Assembly: GCA_024635585.1 (NCBI GenBank)
Contig: JAGXIP010000010.1
Location: 1-49,030 of the forward strand
Length of the DNA: 49,030 nt
Source of the DNA: Saccharicrinis sp.
GTDB taxonomy: Bacteria; Bacteroidota; Bacteroidia; Bacteroidales; Marinilabiliaceae
Direction: 5' to 3'
Positions within the stretch are counted from its first letter, which is position 1, and the number at the start of each line of letters is the position of its first letter. Position numbers and translations under genes: made by a program. The notes under the pieces are model-generated. The model did not search any database, had not been told where the DNA came from, and was given only the letters and a program-made list of their open reading frames with translations. Of this stretch, positions 19,501-29,034 are shown piece after piece.

Positions 19501-20253
19501 GTTAGTGGTACTAAAGTTGGTGGAGTAACTTTTGGCATGACCCTTACACATGTGGTTGCAAATCTGGAAGTTGCCAATACATCTATTCTGAACGTGCTGG
19601 ATGCTTCAGGTGCTTTACAGCCTTTGGTAATGCATGACTTAGAAGGAATGATTAAGAGTGTAATGGTAAGTAAAAATGTAAAACTCCAAGTGGTTGCCGA
19701 AAATGGCGATATGGCTATTTATAGCTTCGATTTTGGGTTTGACAGTAGCATAGCTATTTTAGGCTCTAATATCCTAGAAATTAATCAGGATAAGAGGCAG
19801 GTTATGGAGCTTCCTATAAATTCTACAGTTCCTAGTTTCTTGTCGATGGTTTTTGCAAACGAAGGTGCAACGGTAAGGGTTCTTGATAGAGCTGGATTTG
19901 AACGTACTGTTGGTTTCATGAACGTTGATGATCAGATAGAAGTTACGGCTGCTGATGGAGTAGCTAAAGCCATCTACGGTTTGTCCGAAGAAGGGTATTA
20001 TAACTCTGTTAAGGGTAGTGTTGAATCTGCTATTAAAGTAGTGTTATATCCTATGCCGGTTACTAATGTTCTAAATATTCAAGGACTAGAGTTAGCTGCT
20101 GTTCAGGTATATTCACTTTCAGGTAGTATGATTATTTCTCAAACTTCATCTAGCAATACTGTAGATGTAAGTGGCCTACCTAAAGGTGTATATATTATTA
20201 AAATGAAGGATGTAAACGGTAAAGTTGCCGTGGAAAAATTCCTTAAGAAATAA
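16558..20253 (+). CDS. Large T9SS-exported lamin-tail-domain-like surface protein, paralog 2
   Basis: 1,231-residue paralog of the preceding gene, collinear over its whole length with nearly identical signal peptide, lamin-tail-like segment and T9SS sorting domain ('VVLYPMPVTNVLNIQG' to the Lys-Lys end). Differences concentrate in the middle. For example, the region just after the second lamin-tail-like segment is 'YMYVRGNSGQTWQQAV' here versus 'YCFLRGAAGQTWQEAV', and the segment after 'TAESSEWI' diverges. A short insertion near residue 65 ('LATSENEYFVLE') distinguishes the N-terminal region. It has its own leader and terminator. A surface-exposed structural or binding role is inferred; no enzyme motif is visible. 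Tandem copies that keep their ends but vary internally suggest different ligands or heterodimer partners. Confidence 0.8.
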   Translation: MKKGFLLFLVVFMAIQFNVLADNPVRINIPGLNLPKLLITEVRPDGETTAYVELTNIGDTPIDLATSENEYFVLESVFYNTRLVAVSDSVIEFNRANSILEEQVGKVYLKGIIQPGESFVVASVWDTDDARGSGIPRHNTAIAQIGNQFVYKDESTFTNGWINKPEWQTFGKDSVYSGEPTIELLRAESSAGYLIRWFYQAEDLTFTSTYIDQFNFFHHPEVNGSEKGREIFSIAGVEDAMTTSVMVRKAIVNKGNLNWDQSRGTDATTSEWLVIPKNSSRRDAFTTVGVHGVYNLDYTLNDPATITVDEGAKTISVPWELTRGDSLSHYFDLGKGMSWAYKLNGVSADTASYIARDDDMFSFYAVGNVLDRVDYTLEVREPEADVAMVFPKRRLNFGEEIVTDEITGLVDTVATRSWSGFLFPVVEGPVIDTIINVPFATRTDSLLLYLDKPAKATFDIVFVDGKNRIDLMLGDILKVTSENRATVKEYFIKVNEHEVGQNALLSSVTWPDIDKMLYPRWNVGDTLPEFDPLKTEYFVELRSDAKKIPAFQFKTQDLKARTEVKSAVSINGNLEQRTTSVKVYAESDTTTLTYNFRFVKQRAPVQPNNAEPFISELLKNINTQGYAVEIYNPGTEELDLSQYMYVRGNSGQTWQQAVATLIATNNAGAYASGNQLKIYKTHYSPSKRWAADGSLEAWSATPTEENPFIGQGFLKDDNQTDPWVDGQDVWIAGIGMGTGDTHVKIRQESDFLFRGNEAEGNMYAWDSTLILHRETPVWTYNNTFLLKILNDSIIYGTKVVTDPADYELIDRFDAIGDSVGGENLSGNLSIVRKPSVSKGNVDPFGGGTETAESSEWIVRKGHLVDNLGIHVMDPITNFVSTVTSLKLIVTPGYRGADLTITGNIADYTPTTIALVLDKGDMSQTFEFKRGEVVLTAEQSLIDGDVLTVTSGDGRAQTMYTLVNQPLNSSTSLTAKAGSGLTVSGTKVGGVTFGMTLTHVVANLEVANTSILNVLDASGALQPLVMHDLEGMIKSVMVSKNVKLQVVAENGDMAIYSFDFGFDSSIAILGSNILEINQDKRQVMELPINSTVPSFLSMVFANEGATVRVLDRAGFERTVGFMNVDDQIEVTAADGVAKAIYGLSEEGYYNSVKGSVESAIKVVLYPMPVTNVLNIQGLELAAVQVYSLSGSMIISQTSSSNTVDVSGLPKGVYIIKMKDVNGKVAVEKFLKK

Positions 20254-20287
20254 AATTTTGAATCAATACATTAAATTGTAATTTATT

Positions 20288-20329
20288 TGAGGTCAGATGT
20301 CATTCTGAAGGCACCTGACCTCATTTTTT
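20288..20329 (+). terminator. Rho-independent terminator after lamin-tail paralog 2
   Basis: TGAGGTCAG (20288-20296) pairs with CTGACCTCA (20315-20323), followed by six T. The stem base GAGGTCAG is shared with the terminator of paralog 1, as expected from the duplication. It leaves only about 60 bp before the next start codon. Confidence 0.8.
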
Positions 20330-20389
20330 AACCGGTTATTTTGCCGCAAAATGTATAAGCTTACTGATATTATCTCGAAAATTTTTTTT

Positions 20390-22627
20390 ATGAAAATCAT
20401 TAATCGAAAAAAGAAACAATTATTGACCCGCGCCATACTCGGGTTTCTTGCAGTTTCGTTTTGTACTTCGTGTGTGGATAGATTTGACCAGTTAGAAAAA
20501 TATCAGCGACCTGAATGGTTAGCTGGTAAAATCTATACGCAAATATCCGATCAGGAAAACATGACTATTTTTTCACAGTTTTTGACGGATACAGGTTATG
20601 ACAAAATTGTGAATAAAACGGGTACTTATGCGGCTTTTGTGCCTACGGATAGTGTAATGAAAATTTACCTGATGGATAAGTATGGCACTTCTAATCCTAG
20701 TGAAATAGACTCTACTGTTAAGGCTAATATTGTAAAATATCATATTTTACCAATGCCATGGAGTAAAGCCCAGTTACAATCCCTCTCGGCTCGTGGGTGG
20801 ATTAGTATGACGGATATATCCAATAATGAGCCAACGGCTTTTAAGCGTAAAACCTTATTACGCGAGCCAAATAAAACTTACAACGTACAACGTTTTTTAG
20901 GCAGTAACCCATTTGAAATTATTGTCCCAAATAATTCATCAACAAAATATACAGTATATAATAATTCCCCAAAGTATGTCCCATTGTTTTTCGATGGTTT
21001 CATGAATGCCAAAGGTTTAAGTACTGCAGACTATAGTTTTTATTTTAATCGTCCCTATGAGGCTGGCGAAATTTATTATGCCAATGCCAAGATGATAGGT
21101 GATGAAATATTTGCCGAAAACGGTTTTGTTTACACAGTGGACAAGGTGGTAGAACCACTTAAGAATGCTGAACAAATATTAGAAACGGGCAAGTATGCTA
21201 CATTTTTACAATTAATCCATAATAATTCTGTATTTGAGTATAATCAGTCCGCAACTCAAGCGCAAGAAGGAGCTGATCAAGGAGCTGAGGTGGATAAACT
21301 CTATGATTTATCATACCCTACATTATATATTGATATTCAAGATGAGATAGTATCAACTTATACCTACACAGTAGAACGAAATAACGGACTATTGGCACCT
21401 ACGGATGAAGCTATGGCCGTATTCTTTAATGATTATTTGAAGGCCTGGGGGAGCAATTGGAATGCGGTTCCCAAAGGCATACAGCGTGCTGTAGTAAAGG
21501 CACATATAGCTTTAGAGCCTGTTTATAAAAAAAATATCACAAGTGGCTTTTATAATTATAATGGCGACATTGTTGATGAGAGTGATATTTCAATTGACAA
21601 TGCCAGTTATGGAAGTAACACTACTTTTATTGGTTTAAAAAAGGTTATTGTCCCTAAATTCTTTTCTTCTGTTTCGGCTCCTCTATATTTAGATCCTTCC
21701 TATAGTTTCTTTTTTGGTTCTTACAAGGAAACAGGCCTACTCAGTGCTTTAAAGGATCCGGCTATTGATTATTCATTGTTTCTTATTGATAATGCATCTT
21801 TAGCTGCCGACTCCTCACTATTGGTTACTGAATTAACAAATGGTAGGAGTGAAATATTGGCCTTTGATCGTGTCGAGCTGATGGGAGTTAACATGTTAAG
21901 TTCTAGTTATAGAGATATTTTTAAGCGCAAACTATATGGACAAATTGGTGTACAACCCATTTTAGGCCAAGCCAAGCGTGAGTTTATCGAAACATTGGAT
22001 GGTCGTCACATTGTTGTTCAGAATGATACGGTTTCCGGTGGAGCCCCATCAGTGTATGGTTTCAATGGTGACAGTACTGTCACTGTAGTTTTTTCTGAGA
22101 TTACAAATTTTACTATTCCTAAGGGGCATGTTTATAAAAGTAACGGTTGGTTAAAATTTCCAACCACAAGTACTTATCAACGTTTAGCCGGGACAAAATT
22201 TTTAGCTCTTCTTAACAAAGTAAAGCTTGCCGACACGTCTAATAGTCGTCTTATCTTTCCAGATGAAACGGAACGTTATACCATTTTTGTTCCTTCCGAT
22301 GCCGCATTGAATAGTATTGGGGCAGATAATCTTTCTTTAGTAGAACTTAAAAAATTGCTTAGTTTTCACATTGTGAAAGGGAAATTGATTTTTACGGATG
22401 GTCGTCAACCTAAAGGTACTTATCGTACGCTGGATAATCAATTTATTAATCTGGATCCACAGCCTGATAATTTGATGATTTTGGATAAAAATCAGAATGT
22501 TTTATGGAATCAATTGTTATCTCCAAAATCAAATTTGATTGGAATGTATTTACAAAATAGTAGTGAAAATTACTTTTTGTCTAATACTGTAGTACATCGT
22601 ATTGATACAGTAATAATGCCTTATTAA
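20390..22627 (+). CDS. Multi-FAS1 (fasciclin) domain lipoprotein A
   Basis: 745-residue lipoprotein. The start at 20390 is preferred over the ATG at 20351 because it begins a normal signal (MKIINRKKKQ..., Cys28 in 'CTSC'). Four fasciclin-like units can be traced. The first has 'MTIFSQFLTDTGYDKIV', 'GTYAAFVPTDSVMKIYL' and 'IVKYHILP'. The second carries 'NGLLAPTDEAMAVFF'. The third is degenerate. The last (about 600-745) has 'RYTIFVPSDAALNSIG' and 'LLSFHIVKGKL'. FAS1 domains mediate adhesion and glycan or protein binding. It begins the array that continues with SusC/SusD 38 bp downstream, so it is likely an outer-membrane accessory of that importer. A promoter was not recognised; the gene may rely on read-through of the preceding terminator. 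Confidence 0.85.
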   Translation: MKIINRKKKQLLTRAILGFLAVSFCTSCVDRFDQLEKYQRPEWLAGKIYTQISDQENMTIFSQFLTDTGYDKIVNKTGTYAAFVPTDSVMKIYLMDKYGTSNPSEIDSTVKANIVKYHILPMPWSKAQLQSLSARGWISMTDISNNEPTAFKRKTLLREPNKTYNVQRFLGSNPFEIIVPNNSSTKYTVYNNSPKYVPLFFDGFMNAKGLSTADYSFYFNRPYEAGEIYYANAKMIGDEIFAENGFVYTVDKVVEPLKNAEQILETGKYATFLQLIHNNSVFEYNQSATQAQEGADQGAEVDKLYDLSYPTLYIDIQDEIVSTYTYTVERNNGLLAPTDEAMAVFFNDYLKAWGSNWNAVPKGIQRAVVKAHIALEPVYKKNITSGFYNYNGDIVDESDISIDNASYGSNTTFIGLKKVIVPKFFSSVSAPLYLDPSYSFFFGSYKETGLLSALKDPAIDYSLFLIDNASLAADSSLLVTELTNGRSEILAFDRVELMGVNMLSSSYRDIFKRKLYGQIGVQPILGQAKREFIETLDGRHIVVQNDTVSGGAPSVYGFNGDSTVTVVFSEITNFTIPKGHVYKSNGWLKFPTTSTYQRLAGTKFLALLNKVKLADTSNSRLIFPDETERYTIFVPSDAALNSIGADNLSLVELKKLLSFHIVKGKLIFTDGRQPKGTYRTLDNQFINLDPQPDNLMILDKNQNVLWNQLLSPKSNLIGMYLQNSSENYFLSNTVVHRIDTVIMPY

Positions 22628-22665
22628 GCATACAAAGCGAATTAATCTGTATAAAATTAAGAAGA

Positions 22666-25600
22666 ATGAAATACCTATTGTTATTGTTATTTATAACATC
22701 TTTTGCAAGCCATATTAGTGCCCAAAAACATATTGTACGCGGTACGGTTATCGATGAAATGGGAGGTGTTGTTGGGGCTACCGTAGCCGAGCTTGATGCC
22801 AACAAAAGGGTTATACAAGGTACCATCACGAATATCGATGGTGATTACACCATTCAAATTTCCTCACCCAATGGAACGCTGCAATTTAGTTTTATTGGTA
22901 CCAAAACGGTGGTGGAAAAAGTAAATGGAAGAACTACGATTGATGTTACACTGTCTGGCGATGATCAAATGGTGGATGAGGTTACCATTACTGCCGAACG
23001 AACCTCTACTACTTTTACTGGCGTATCGCAAAGGGATCAAACAGGTTCCTCTACCATTGTTAAGCTCGAAGGGGTAATGGGAAGTGTAGTGTCGTCGGTT
23101 GATGATGCACTCCAAGGGGCGGTCGCCGGTCTCGACATCATAGGTGGTGGTAGTCCGGGTAGTGGATCTAGTATCGTTATCCGTGGTTTAGGTAGCCTTG
23201 GTGGAAGTAACCCACTGATTGTTGTGGATGGTATTATCCAGAAAGTTAGCACCGCCGATTTGGACTTTGCATCTGCCGACACAGAAGATATTGGTAGCTT
23301 GGTAAGTATTGCCCCTGGAGATATTAAATCGGTTCGTGTACTGAAAGATGCTGCCGAGACGGCGGTTTACGGTACACAAGGTGCCAATGGTGTACTTGAG
23401 ATTGAGACCAAAAAGGGAGTTAGAGGTAAAACACGTTTCGATGTAAATTATAAAAAATCATATTCCTTTGAATCGCCTAGTATTCCCATGCTAAATGGTG
23501 ATGAGTATGTGATGTTACAGCAAGAGATGTACCATAACCGCTATGGTGTTATTGATTTGCCTCAGGAAATTTCAAATGATATCGAATATCTCGATTATTA
23601 TAACTACGCTCAGAATACGGATTGGGTTAAAGATATTACGCAAATTGGACAGATTGATGATTTTGGATTCCAAATATCGGGTGGTGGCGATAGAACATCG
23701 TACTACGCCTCGGTGAATTATCAAAATGAGATTGGTACAGTTAAAAATACAGCCAATAAGCGTTTTACTACCCGTATAAACTTAGGTTATAAAATATCTA
23801 CAAAACTAAATTTGAATACGCAAATTAGTTATGTAAATATGTATAAGGACGATAACTGGGCCGAAGATGATAGAAGAAGAAATAACGTGCGTAGCCTGGC
23901 GTATAAAAAAGCCCCTAATATGTCCATTTATGACTATACGCCTAATGGTAGAAAAACGGATGAATTTTTTACTCCTTTAAACAACTATCAAGGTGATGGT
24001 ATAAAATATTTTAACCCCAGTGCGGTAGTGGCATTAAGTGATTACGACCAAGCTAACAACGACTTTCAGACCAACTTTAAATTAAATTATAATGTAAATA
24101 GCTGGTTAAGGTTGAGCGAAACGGTGTCCTTTCAGTTTCAGAATTCTAAAAAAATGGAGTTTTTGCCTTATAAAGCAATTGGTGCTTCTTGGCTGAATGA
24201 TGAAAATAACTCATCAGTGGAGCGTAACTCTACGGGTACTTTACTTTCAACTCAATTCATGGCCAATTTTACGCCTATTTCTAACGGGGTACATTCCTTG
24301 AGTGGTTTTCTAATGGCGGAGACCCGGCAGGATGAAGATGAATTTATTGAAACGTCCACCGGTAATGGTCCCAGTACTGCCATCACCGATCCGGCTTCCA
24401 GTCCAAATCGCAGAGGGCTTAAATCGGGTTCATCTATTATAAATAGTGTTGGATTTTTAGGGCAAATACATTATAAATTGTTGGATCGTCATATGTTTCA
24501 AGTGAGTATGAGAACAGATGCGAGTTCTCGTTTTGGTGCAAGTTCACGTTGGGGAACTTTCCCCAGTGCCTCTTATGCATGGCGTTTTTCGGATGAGCCC
24601 TTCTTAGACGGTTTGAGTTTCTTGAATGAAAGTAAGTTGCGTATTAGTTATGGTCTTTCGGGTAGTTCAAGTGTGGGTGCATATTCTCGCCATGGTATTT
24701 ACGAAGGTATTGGCGCTTATATGGGTATTCAAAATGTTATACCAACGCAGGCTCAACTTCAAAAGCTAAAATGGGAAACCTCTACCATGCTTAACGTGGG
24801 TATTGAGTTGGCTTTCTTTAATAATCGTTTGGAGTTTACGGGTGAGTATTACGATAGAGTTACAGTGGATAACTTATGGAAAGATTATGAGCTTCCTACC
24901 ACTTCAGGATACGACAAACTAGCCTATTATAATGATGGAAGTATTGAGAATAGTGGTTTTGAGTTTACAACCAATGTTACAGCCATAAGGCAGAAGGACT
25001 GGAATGTGAATTTAAACTTTAATATCTATTTTAATCAAAATAAATTCCTCACTTTCCCTGCTAATATTACCGATGAACAAACCGATATTTCCAATGGAAA
25101 ATACCCGGTAAAAGCGGAGATTGGTAAACCTGTAGGGTCATTCTTTGGATTTCGCTATCTAGGTGTTTATCCAACAGATGCGGATGCCGTTGCCCATAAT
25201 GCGGATGGCTCTGTTAAATTGGGTCCAAATGGTAATCCTATTCCGATGAACTATGACGGAAAACATCAATTTGAAGGTGGCGATGCCAAATATCAAGATA
25301 TAAATAACGATGGAATTATCGACCTCAACGACGTGGTATATTTAGGGGATTCAAACCCTGATTTCGCAGGTGGTTTTGGAGGTAGTGTAAAATATAAAAG
25401 TTTTCAAGTAGTTGCATCATTCCTTTATCGTTATGGTTACGATATTGTAAATGGAGTAGCCTTATCGGCCGAAAGTATGACCAATAAGGATAACCAGAGT
25501 AAGGCAGTTTTGAATCGTTGGCGTGTTGCGGGGCAGGATTTCCCCAATATACTGCCTCGCGCTTACGTGGGTCATCCAGCCAACAATCTTGGATCAGACC

Positions 25601-25860
25601 GCTATGTAGAGGATGCTAGTTATCTTCGCTTGAATAACATTTCCATGAATTATTCTTTTGGACCAGGAGTATTAAAAGCCTTACATCTTAACAGTTTTAA
25701 GGTTGGAATCCAGGCTCGAAAACTGATGACAATTACAAACTACAGTGGACAGGATCCTGAAGTGCAGATGAAGAAAGAAGATGCCTTATGGTTTGGTAAA
25801 GATACAGGTACGGTACCACCACCTATTCTTACTGCAATCAATCTATCTATAGGTTTCTAA
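22666..25860 (+). CDS. SusC/RagA-type TonB-dependent outer-membrane transporter 1
   Basis: 1,064-residue importer for oligosaccharides across the outer membrane, working with the SusD partner 47 bp downstream. Order of parts: signal peptide ending 'HISAQ' (residue 20); carboxypeptidase-regulatory-like domain (about 22-98); a TonB box 'VDEVTIT' (about 103-109); a plug domain with the family signatures 'SSIVIRGLGSLGGSNPLIVVDG' split over residues 168-189 and 'VRVLKDAAETAVYGTQGANG' (about 223-242); then a beta-barrel ending in the aromatic C-terminus 'INLSIGF'. Length and motifs are normal for the family. The FAS1 gene before it and two after it suggest a specialised lid or accessory set. Confidence 0.93.
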   Translation: MKYLLLLLFITSFASHISAQKHIVRGTVIDEMGGVVGATVAELDANKRVIQGTITNIDGDYTIQISSPNGTLQFSFIGTKTVVEKVNGRTTIDVTLSGDDQMVDEVTITAERTSTTFTGVSQRDQTGSSTIVKLEGVMGSVVSSVDDALQGAVAGLDIIGGGSPGSGSSIVIRGLGSLGGSNPLIVVDGIIQKVSTADLDFASADTEDIGSLVSIAPGDIKSVRVLKDAAETAVYGTQGANGVLEIETKKGVRGKTRFDVNYKKSYSFESPSIPMLNGDEYVMLQQEMYHNRYGVIDLPQEISNDIEYLDYYNYAQNTDWVKDITQIGQIDDFGFQISGGGDRTSYYASVNYQNEIGTVKNTANKRFTTRINLGYKISTKLNLNTQISYVNMYKDDNWAEDDRRRNNVRSLAYKKAPNMSIYDYTPNGRKTDEFFTPLNNYQGDGIKYFNPSAVVALSDYDQANNDFQTNFKLNYNVNSWLRLSETVSFQFQNSKKMEFLPYKAIGASWLNDENNSSVERNSTGTLLSTQFMANFTPISNGVHSLSGFLMAETRQDEDEFIETSTGNGPSTAITDPASSPNRRGLKSGSSIINSVGFLGQIHYKLLDRHMFQVSMRTDASSRFGASSRWGTFPSASYAWRFSDEPFLDGLSFLNESKLRISYGLSGSSSVGAYSRHGIYEGIGAYMGIQNVIPTQAQLQKLKWETSTMLNVGIELAFFNNRLEFTGEYYDRVTVDNLWKDYELPTTSGYDKLAYYNDGSIENSGFEFTTNVTAIRQKDWNVNLNFNIYFNQNKFLTFPANITDEQTDISNGKYPVKAEIGKPVGSFFGFRYLGVYPTDADAVAHNADGSVKLGPNGNPIPMNYDGKHQFEGGDAKYQDINNDGIIDLNDVVYLGDSNPDFAGGFGGSVKYKSFQVVASFLYRYGYDIVNGVALSAESMTNKDNQSKAVLNRWRVAGQDFPNILPRAYVGHPANNLGSDRYVEDASYLRLNNISMNYSFGPGVLKALHLNSFKVGIQARKLMTITNYSGQDPEVQMKKEDALWFGKDTGTVPPPILTAINLSIGF

Positions 25861-25907
25861 ATCTAGTTTATTTAAGTTATTTACAGCACATATCAATCAT
25901 AATAATT

Positions 25908-27410
25908 ATGAAACGAAAAATATCACGAAGCATACCCTTCAAAATAGCGATATTAATAACGATTTTTTTGATACCGTTAACATCGTGTGAGGATTTTTTA
26001 AATCAGAAGCCCACAGACGGTTTAGTATATGATGAGTATTGGAAAAATAAAGAAGAAGTTCTATCCACTTTAGGTGGGGCATATCAACGTTTTGCCGATT
26101 TAGATTACATCCTTTTTGTACATGGCGAAGTACGTGGCGATATGTTGCAGGCGAATGGTACCAAAACACCTGGTTCTGAAAGGGCAATAATGTCTTCCAA
26201 TATTCAGTCAAATCAGTATTTCGCAAAATGGGAGAAATTTTACGAGATGATTAATATTTGTAATTCTGTGATTGCTTTAGCCCCTGGCGTGCAAGCCAAG
26301 GACGCTACCTTTACCGATTACCTTTTGCAGCAGTATGTGTCCGAAGCTACCTTTTTACGTAGTCTTGGTTATTTTTACCTGGTACGTATATTTAAAGATG
26401 TGCCTTACATAACGGAACCAACTGTAACGGATGAAGGTGAGTTTTTTCCAAAGCTAACTTCAGGTGATGAAATTATGGCAAGTATTACAGCTGATCTTAT
26501 TGCTATTAGAAATAAAATGCCCGATCATCCAACAAATGAAATGTCTAAGTCGCGTGCCACAGCAGGTGCTGTGAATGCTTTACTGGCTGATATTTCCTTA
26601 TGGAATTTTGAGTATGAAAAGTGTATTGAGTACATAGAAGCTGTTGAAAACAGTGGGCAATACTTCTTATTGCCTTCTACGGAGTGGTTTCAAAATTTTA
26701 ATCCTGGATTTTCTCTAGAGAATATTTTTGAGATTTATTTTGACCAGCCAATCGGACAAGAAAATTCTATTGCGGGTAATACCTATATATCTGATTTTAG
26801 AGAAAGAAAACTATTGGCGAGTGATTACGCCGAAGAGATATTAAGTGTTGTAACAACGGAAGCCGGCGAATTAATTAGAGGTAATGGTTCCATAGCTACT
26901 AATCATCAAGTTTTTAAATATGTTGGGTCAAGATCCGATAAAAGTTCAATTCGAGCTAGTAATGTATTGAGTAGTGCTAACTTTATAATTTATCGCTTGG
27001 CCGATCTTTACTTGATGAAAGCGGAGGCGTATTCACAATCTCAAACACCCGACTATGCAAAAGCGTTGCAGTATATTAATGAGATACGCCAACGATCAAA
27101 TATGCCACCCTACGCACAGCTAACAAACAGTGCTCAGGCATTTGAAGATGCAATTTTAGTGGAACGTGCAAAAGAATTGGCTTTTGAAGGTAAGCGCTGG
27201 TTCGACTTGTTACGTATGGGACGAAGAAATGACTATTCCAGGAAGAATAAGCTTATTGAAATACTAGTTCAGAATGTTACTTCTTCACAGCAGCTTGTAT
27301 TAAAATCACGTCTTAGCGATCCGAACGGCTGGTATATGCCAATTCATCAGGATGAAATTGAAAACAATAAGAACTTGACGCAAAACTCATATTACGATGA
27401 AAATAAATAG
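25908..27410 (+). CDS. SusD/RagB-type glycan-binding lipoprotein 1
   Basis: 500-residue surface lipoprotein that caps the SusC barrel and binds the glycan. Signal with Cys27 in 'LTSC', followed by acidic residues (CEDFLNQ), consistent with Bacteroidota surface export of lipoproteins. The SusD pattern is complete: 'FLNQKPTDGL' at the start, 'EATFLRSLGYFYLVRIFKDVPY' in the helical repeat region, 'ELAFEGKRWFDLLRMGR' and the closing 'WYMPIHQDEIENNKNLTQN'. It overlaps the start of the next gene by 14 bp, indicating translational coupling with the FAS1 lipoprotein. Confidence 0.93.
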   Translation: MKRKISRSIPFKIAILITIFLIPLTSCEDFLNQKPTDGLVYDEYWKNKEEVLSTLGGAYQRFADLDYILFVHGEVRGDMLQANGTKTPGSERAIMSSNIQSNQYFAKWEKFYEMINICNSVIALAPGVQAKDATFTDYLLQQYVSEATFLRSLGYFYLVRIFKDVPYITEPTVTDEGEFFPKLTSGDEIMASITADLIAIRNKMPDHPTNEMSKSRATAGAVNALLADISLWNFEYEKCIEYIEAVENSGQYFLLPSTEWFQNFNPGFSLENIFEIYFDQPIGQENSIAGNTYISDFRERKLLASDYAEEILSVVTTEAGELIRGNGSIATNHQVFKYVGSRSDKSSIRASNVLSSANFIIYRLADLYLMKAEAYSQSQTPDYAKALQYINEIRQRSNMPPYAQLTNSAQAFEDAILVERAKELAFEGKRWFDLLRMGRRNDYSRKNKLIEILVQNVTSSQQLVLKSRLSDPNGWYMPIHQDEIENNKNLTQNSYYDENK

Positions 27411-29004
27411 AAATTATAGCAAAATAAAAGTACTACATATATTACTGGTGCTGTTTATAGGCTTCTCGTCTTGTGAAGATGAATTAAAAAAGGATGTCCT
27501 TTTTGTAGGCGATAGTTATGAAAACATCATGCACTATATTGATGCCAATCCTAACTATGCTTCGTTTTCTAAAATCGTGAAATCCGCTAAGATGACGGAT
27601 GTTTTAAGTGCCTATAACAATAACGGGGGTGACGGTTATACCCTGTTTTTACCTACAAATGAAGCTGTAACTAAGTATATCGACGAATCAGATAGATATA
27701 CTACGCTGGATGAATTATTACAGGATGCTGTGTATGCTGCAGAAATTGTTAAATACCACATCGTCAATGGACGTATTCCTTCTAACGAATTTCCCAATGG
27801 TGCTTTAGCTAAAAGAACAATTTCAAATTACTTTTTAACCATTGTTTTTAGAGAAGAAAATGACGCTATTTCGTATGCTGTTAACGATGAATCCAAAATA
27901 TTGATATCAGATATAAAAAAGGATAATGGTACAATTCATACCATTGATAAAATGCTGACTCCGGTTGTTTTTACATCGTATCAATGGGTACAACAAAAAA
28001 GTAATTTTACTATTTATACCGAATTATTGACTAAATGTGGTTTAGCGGATGGTTTAAACGCTTTTGAGTTGGATGAGTTAGGTCGTGAAGTTTATAATGA
28101 ATACACTTTGTTCGCCGAATCCGATGAGCTCTATGCAGCCAATGGAATCATGTCGTTTAACGATCTGGTTAATTCTATTGTTACTGATGGTTCTACAAAT
28201 CAAGATTTTACCAATCCAACGAATTTAGTGAATAGATATGCACGCTATCATATTTTAGAAAAAAGCGTTTTTCTGGATGAATTTGCTACTGGTGTTTATA
28301 ATACCTATGGCGAGTCACCCGTATCTTTAGACTTAGATTCTATTTTAAAAATTAATAAGGGCACTAAGATCTTTGATGTTATTATAAGTAAAGGGGACAC
28401 AATAAACATTGATTATTTACAGGTTGATTTAGATCAAAGTAATATTGTTACCCGTAGTGGTGCAATTCATCAATTAGATCATATTTTGCGTCCTTTTGTA
28501 CCCAGTAGAAAAAAGGTTGAGTATGAATTTTATGAAGAACCAGTAATCAATGCTTTACGGGATATTGAAAGTTCTTTTTATATTCTGGATGAATACTTTA
28601 AATATATCAGTTTTATAGGAACAAATTATTTGATCTATACAAAGTCGGCAGATGATATAGACAATTGTAACAATAATGATTACATACGAGTTGCGGGCGA
28701 TGTAGATTTTAGTTTTAAAACAACAAAGATTCTGGCTGGAAGGTATAGATTAAGGTTGGTGTTGGAGCGTGGGTATACCTACCTTGCAAGTGTGCAAGCC
28801 TATGTTGATGATACCAAAGTGGGTGTTGTTATTGATGCGACCAAAGCGGTTGGTAGACAAGGCGTTGGGTTTAATAACATTGCTGGTACTAGTGGTGTTG
28901 TAGGCACAGTTGAATTCACGAGTTTTACTACGCATACGGTTAAACTGAGTACGGTTATTCCAGGTCTAATGATAATTGACCGTATCATCTTTGAACCAAT
29001 TTAA
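27397..29004 (+). CDS. FAS1-domain lipoprotein B with C-terminal beta-sandwich
   Basis: 535 residues; lipoprotein signal with Cys26 in 'FSSC' and an acidic +2/+3 (CEDEL) suggesting surface exposure. Two fasciclin units are visible: about 40-190 ('YASFSKIVKSAKMTDVL', 'GYTLFLPTNEAVTKYI', 'IVKYHIVNG') and about 200-375 ('NFTIYTELLTKCGL', 'YTLFAESDELYAANG', 'YARYHILE'). The last ~160 residues form a different beta-rich domain ending 'MIIDRIIFEPI', a terminal signature like carbohydrate-binding beta-sandwiches. The start overlaps the SusD stop by 14 bp, so it is made with SusD and is probably part of the same outer-membrane complex, in the position where SusE/SusF-like binding proteins usually lie. 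Confidence 0.85.
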   Translation: MKINRNYSKIKVLHILLVLFIGFSSCEDELKKDVLFVGDSYENIMHYIDANPNYASFSKIVKSAKMTDVLSAYNNNGGDGYTLFLPTNEAVTKYIDESDRYTTLDELLQDAVYAAEIVKYHIVNGRIPSNEFPNGALAKRTISNYFLTIVFREENDAISYAVNDESKILISDIKKDNGTIHTIDKMLTPVVFTSYQWVQQKSNFTIYTELLTKCGLADGLNAFELDELGREVYNEYTLFAESDELYAANGIMSFNDLVNSIVTDGSTNQDFTNPTNLVNRYARYHILEKSVFLDEFATGVYNTYGESPVSLDLDSILKINKGTKIFDVIISKGDTINIDYLQVDLDQSNIVTRSGAIHQLDHILRPFVPSRKKVEYEFYEEPVINALRDIESSFYILDEYFKYISFIGTNYLIYTKSADDIDNCNNNDYIRVAGDVDFSFKTTKILAGRYRLRLVLERGYTYLASVQAYVDDTKVGVVIDATKAVGRQGVGFNNIAGTSGVVGTVEFTSFTTHTVKLSTVIPGLMIIDRIIFEPI

Positions 29005-29034
29005 TATTTGTAACCAATTTAATACTACAAAAAA

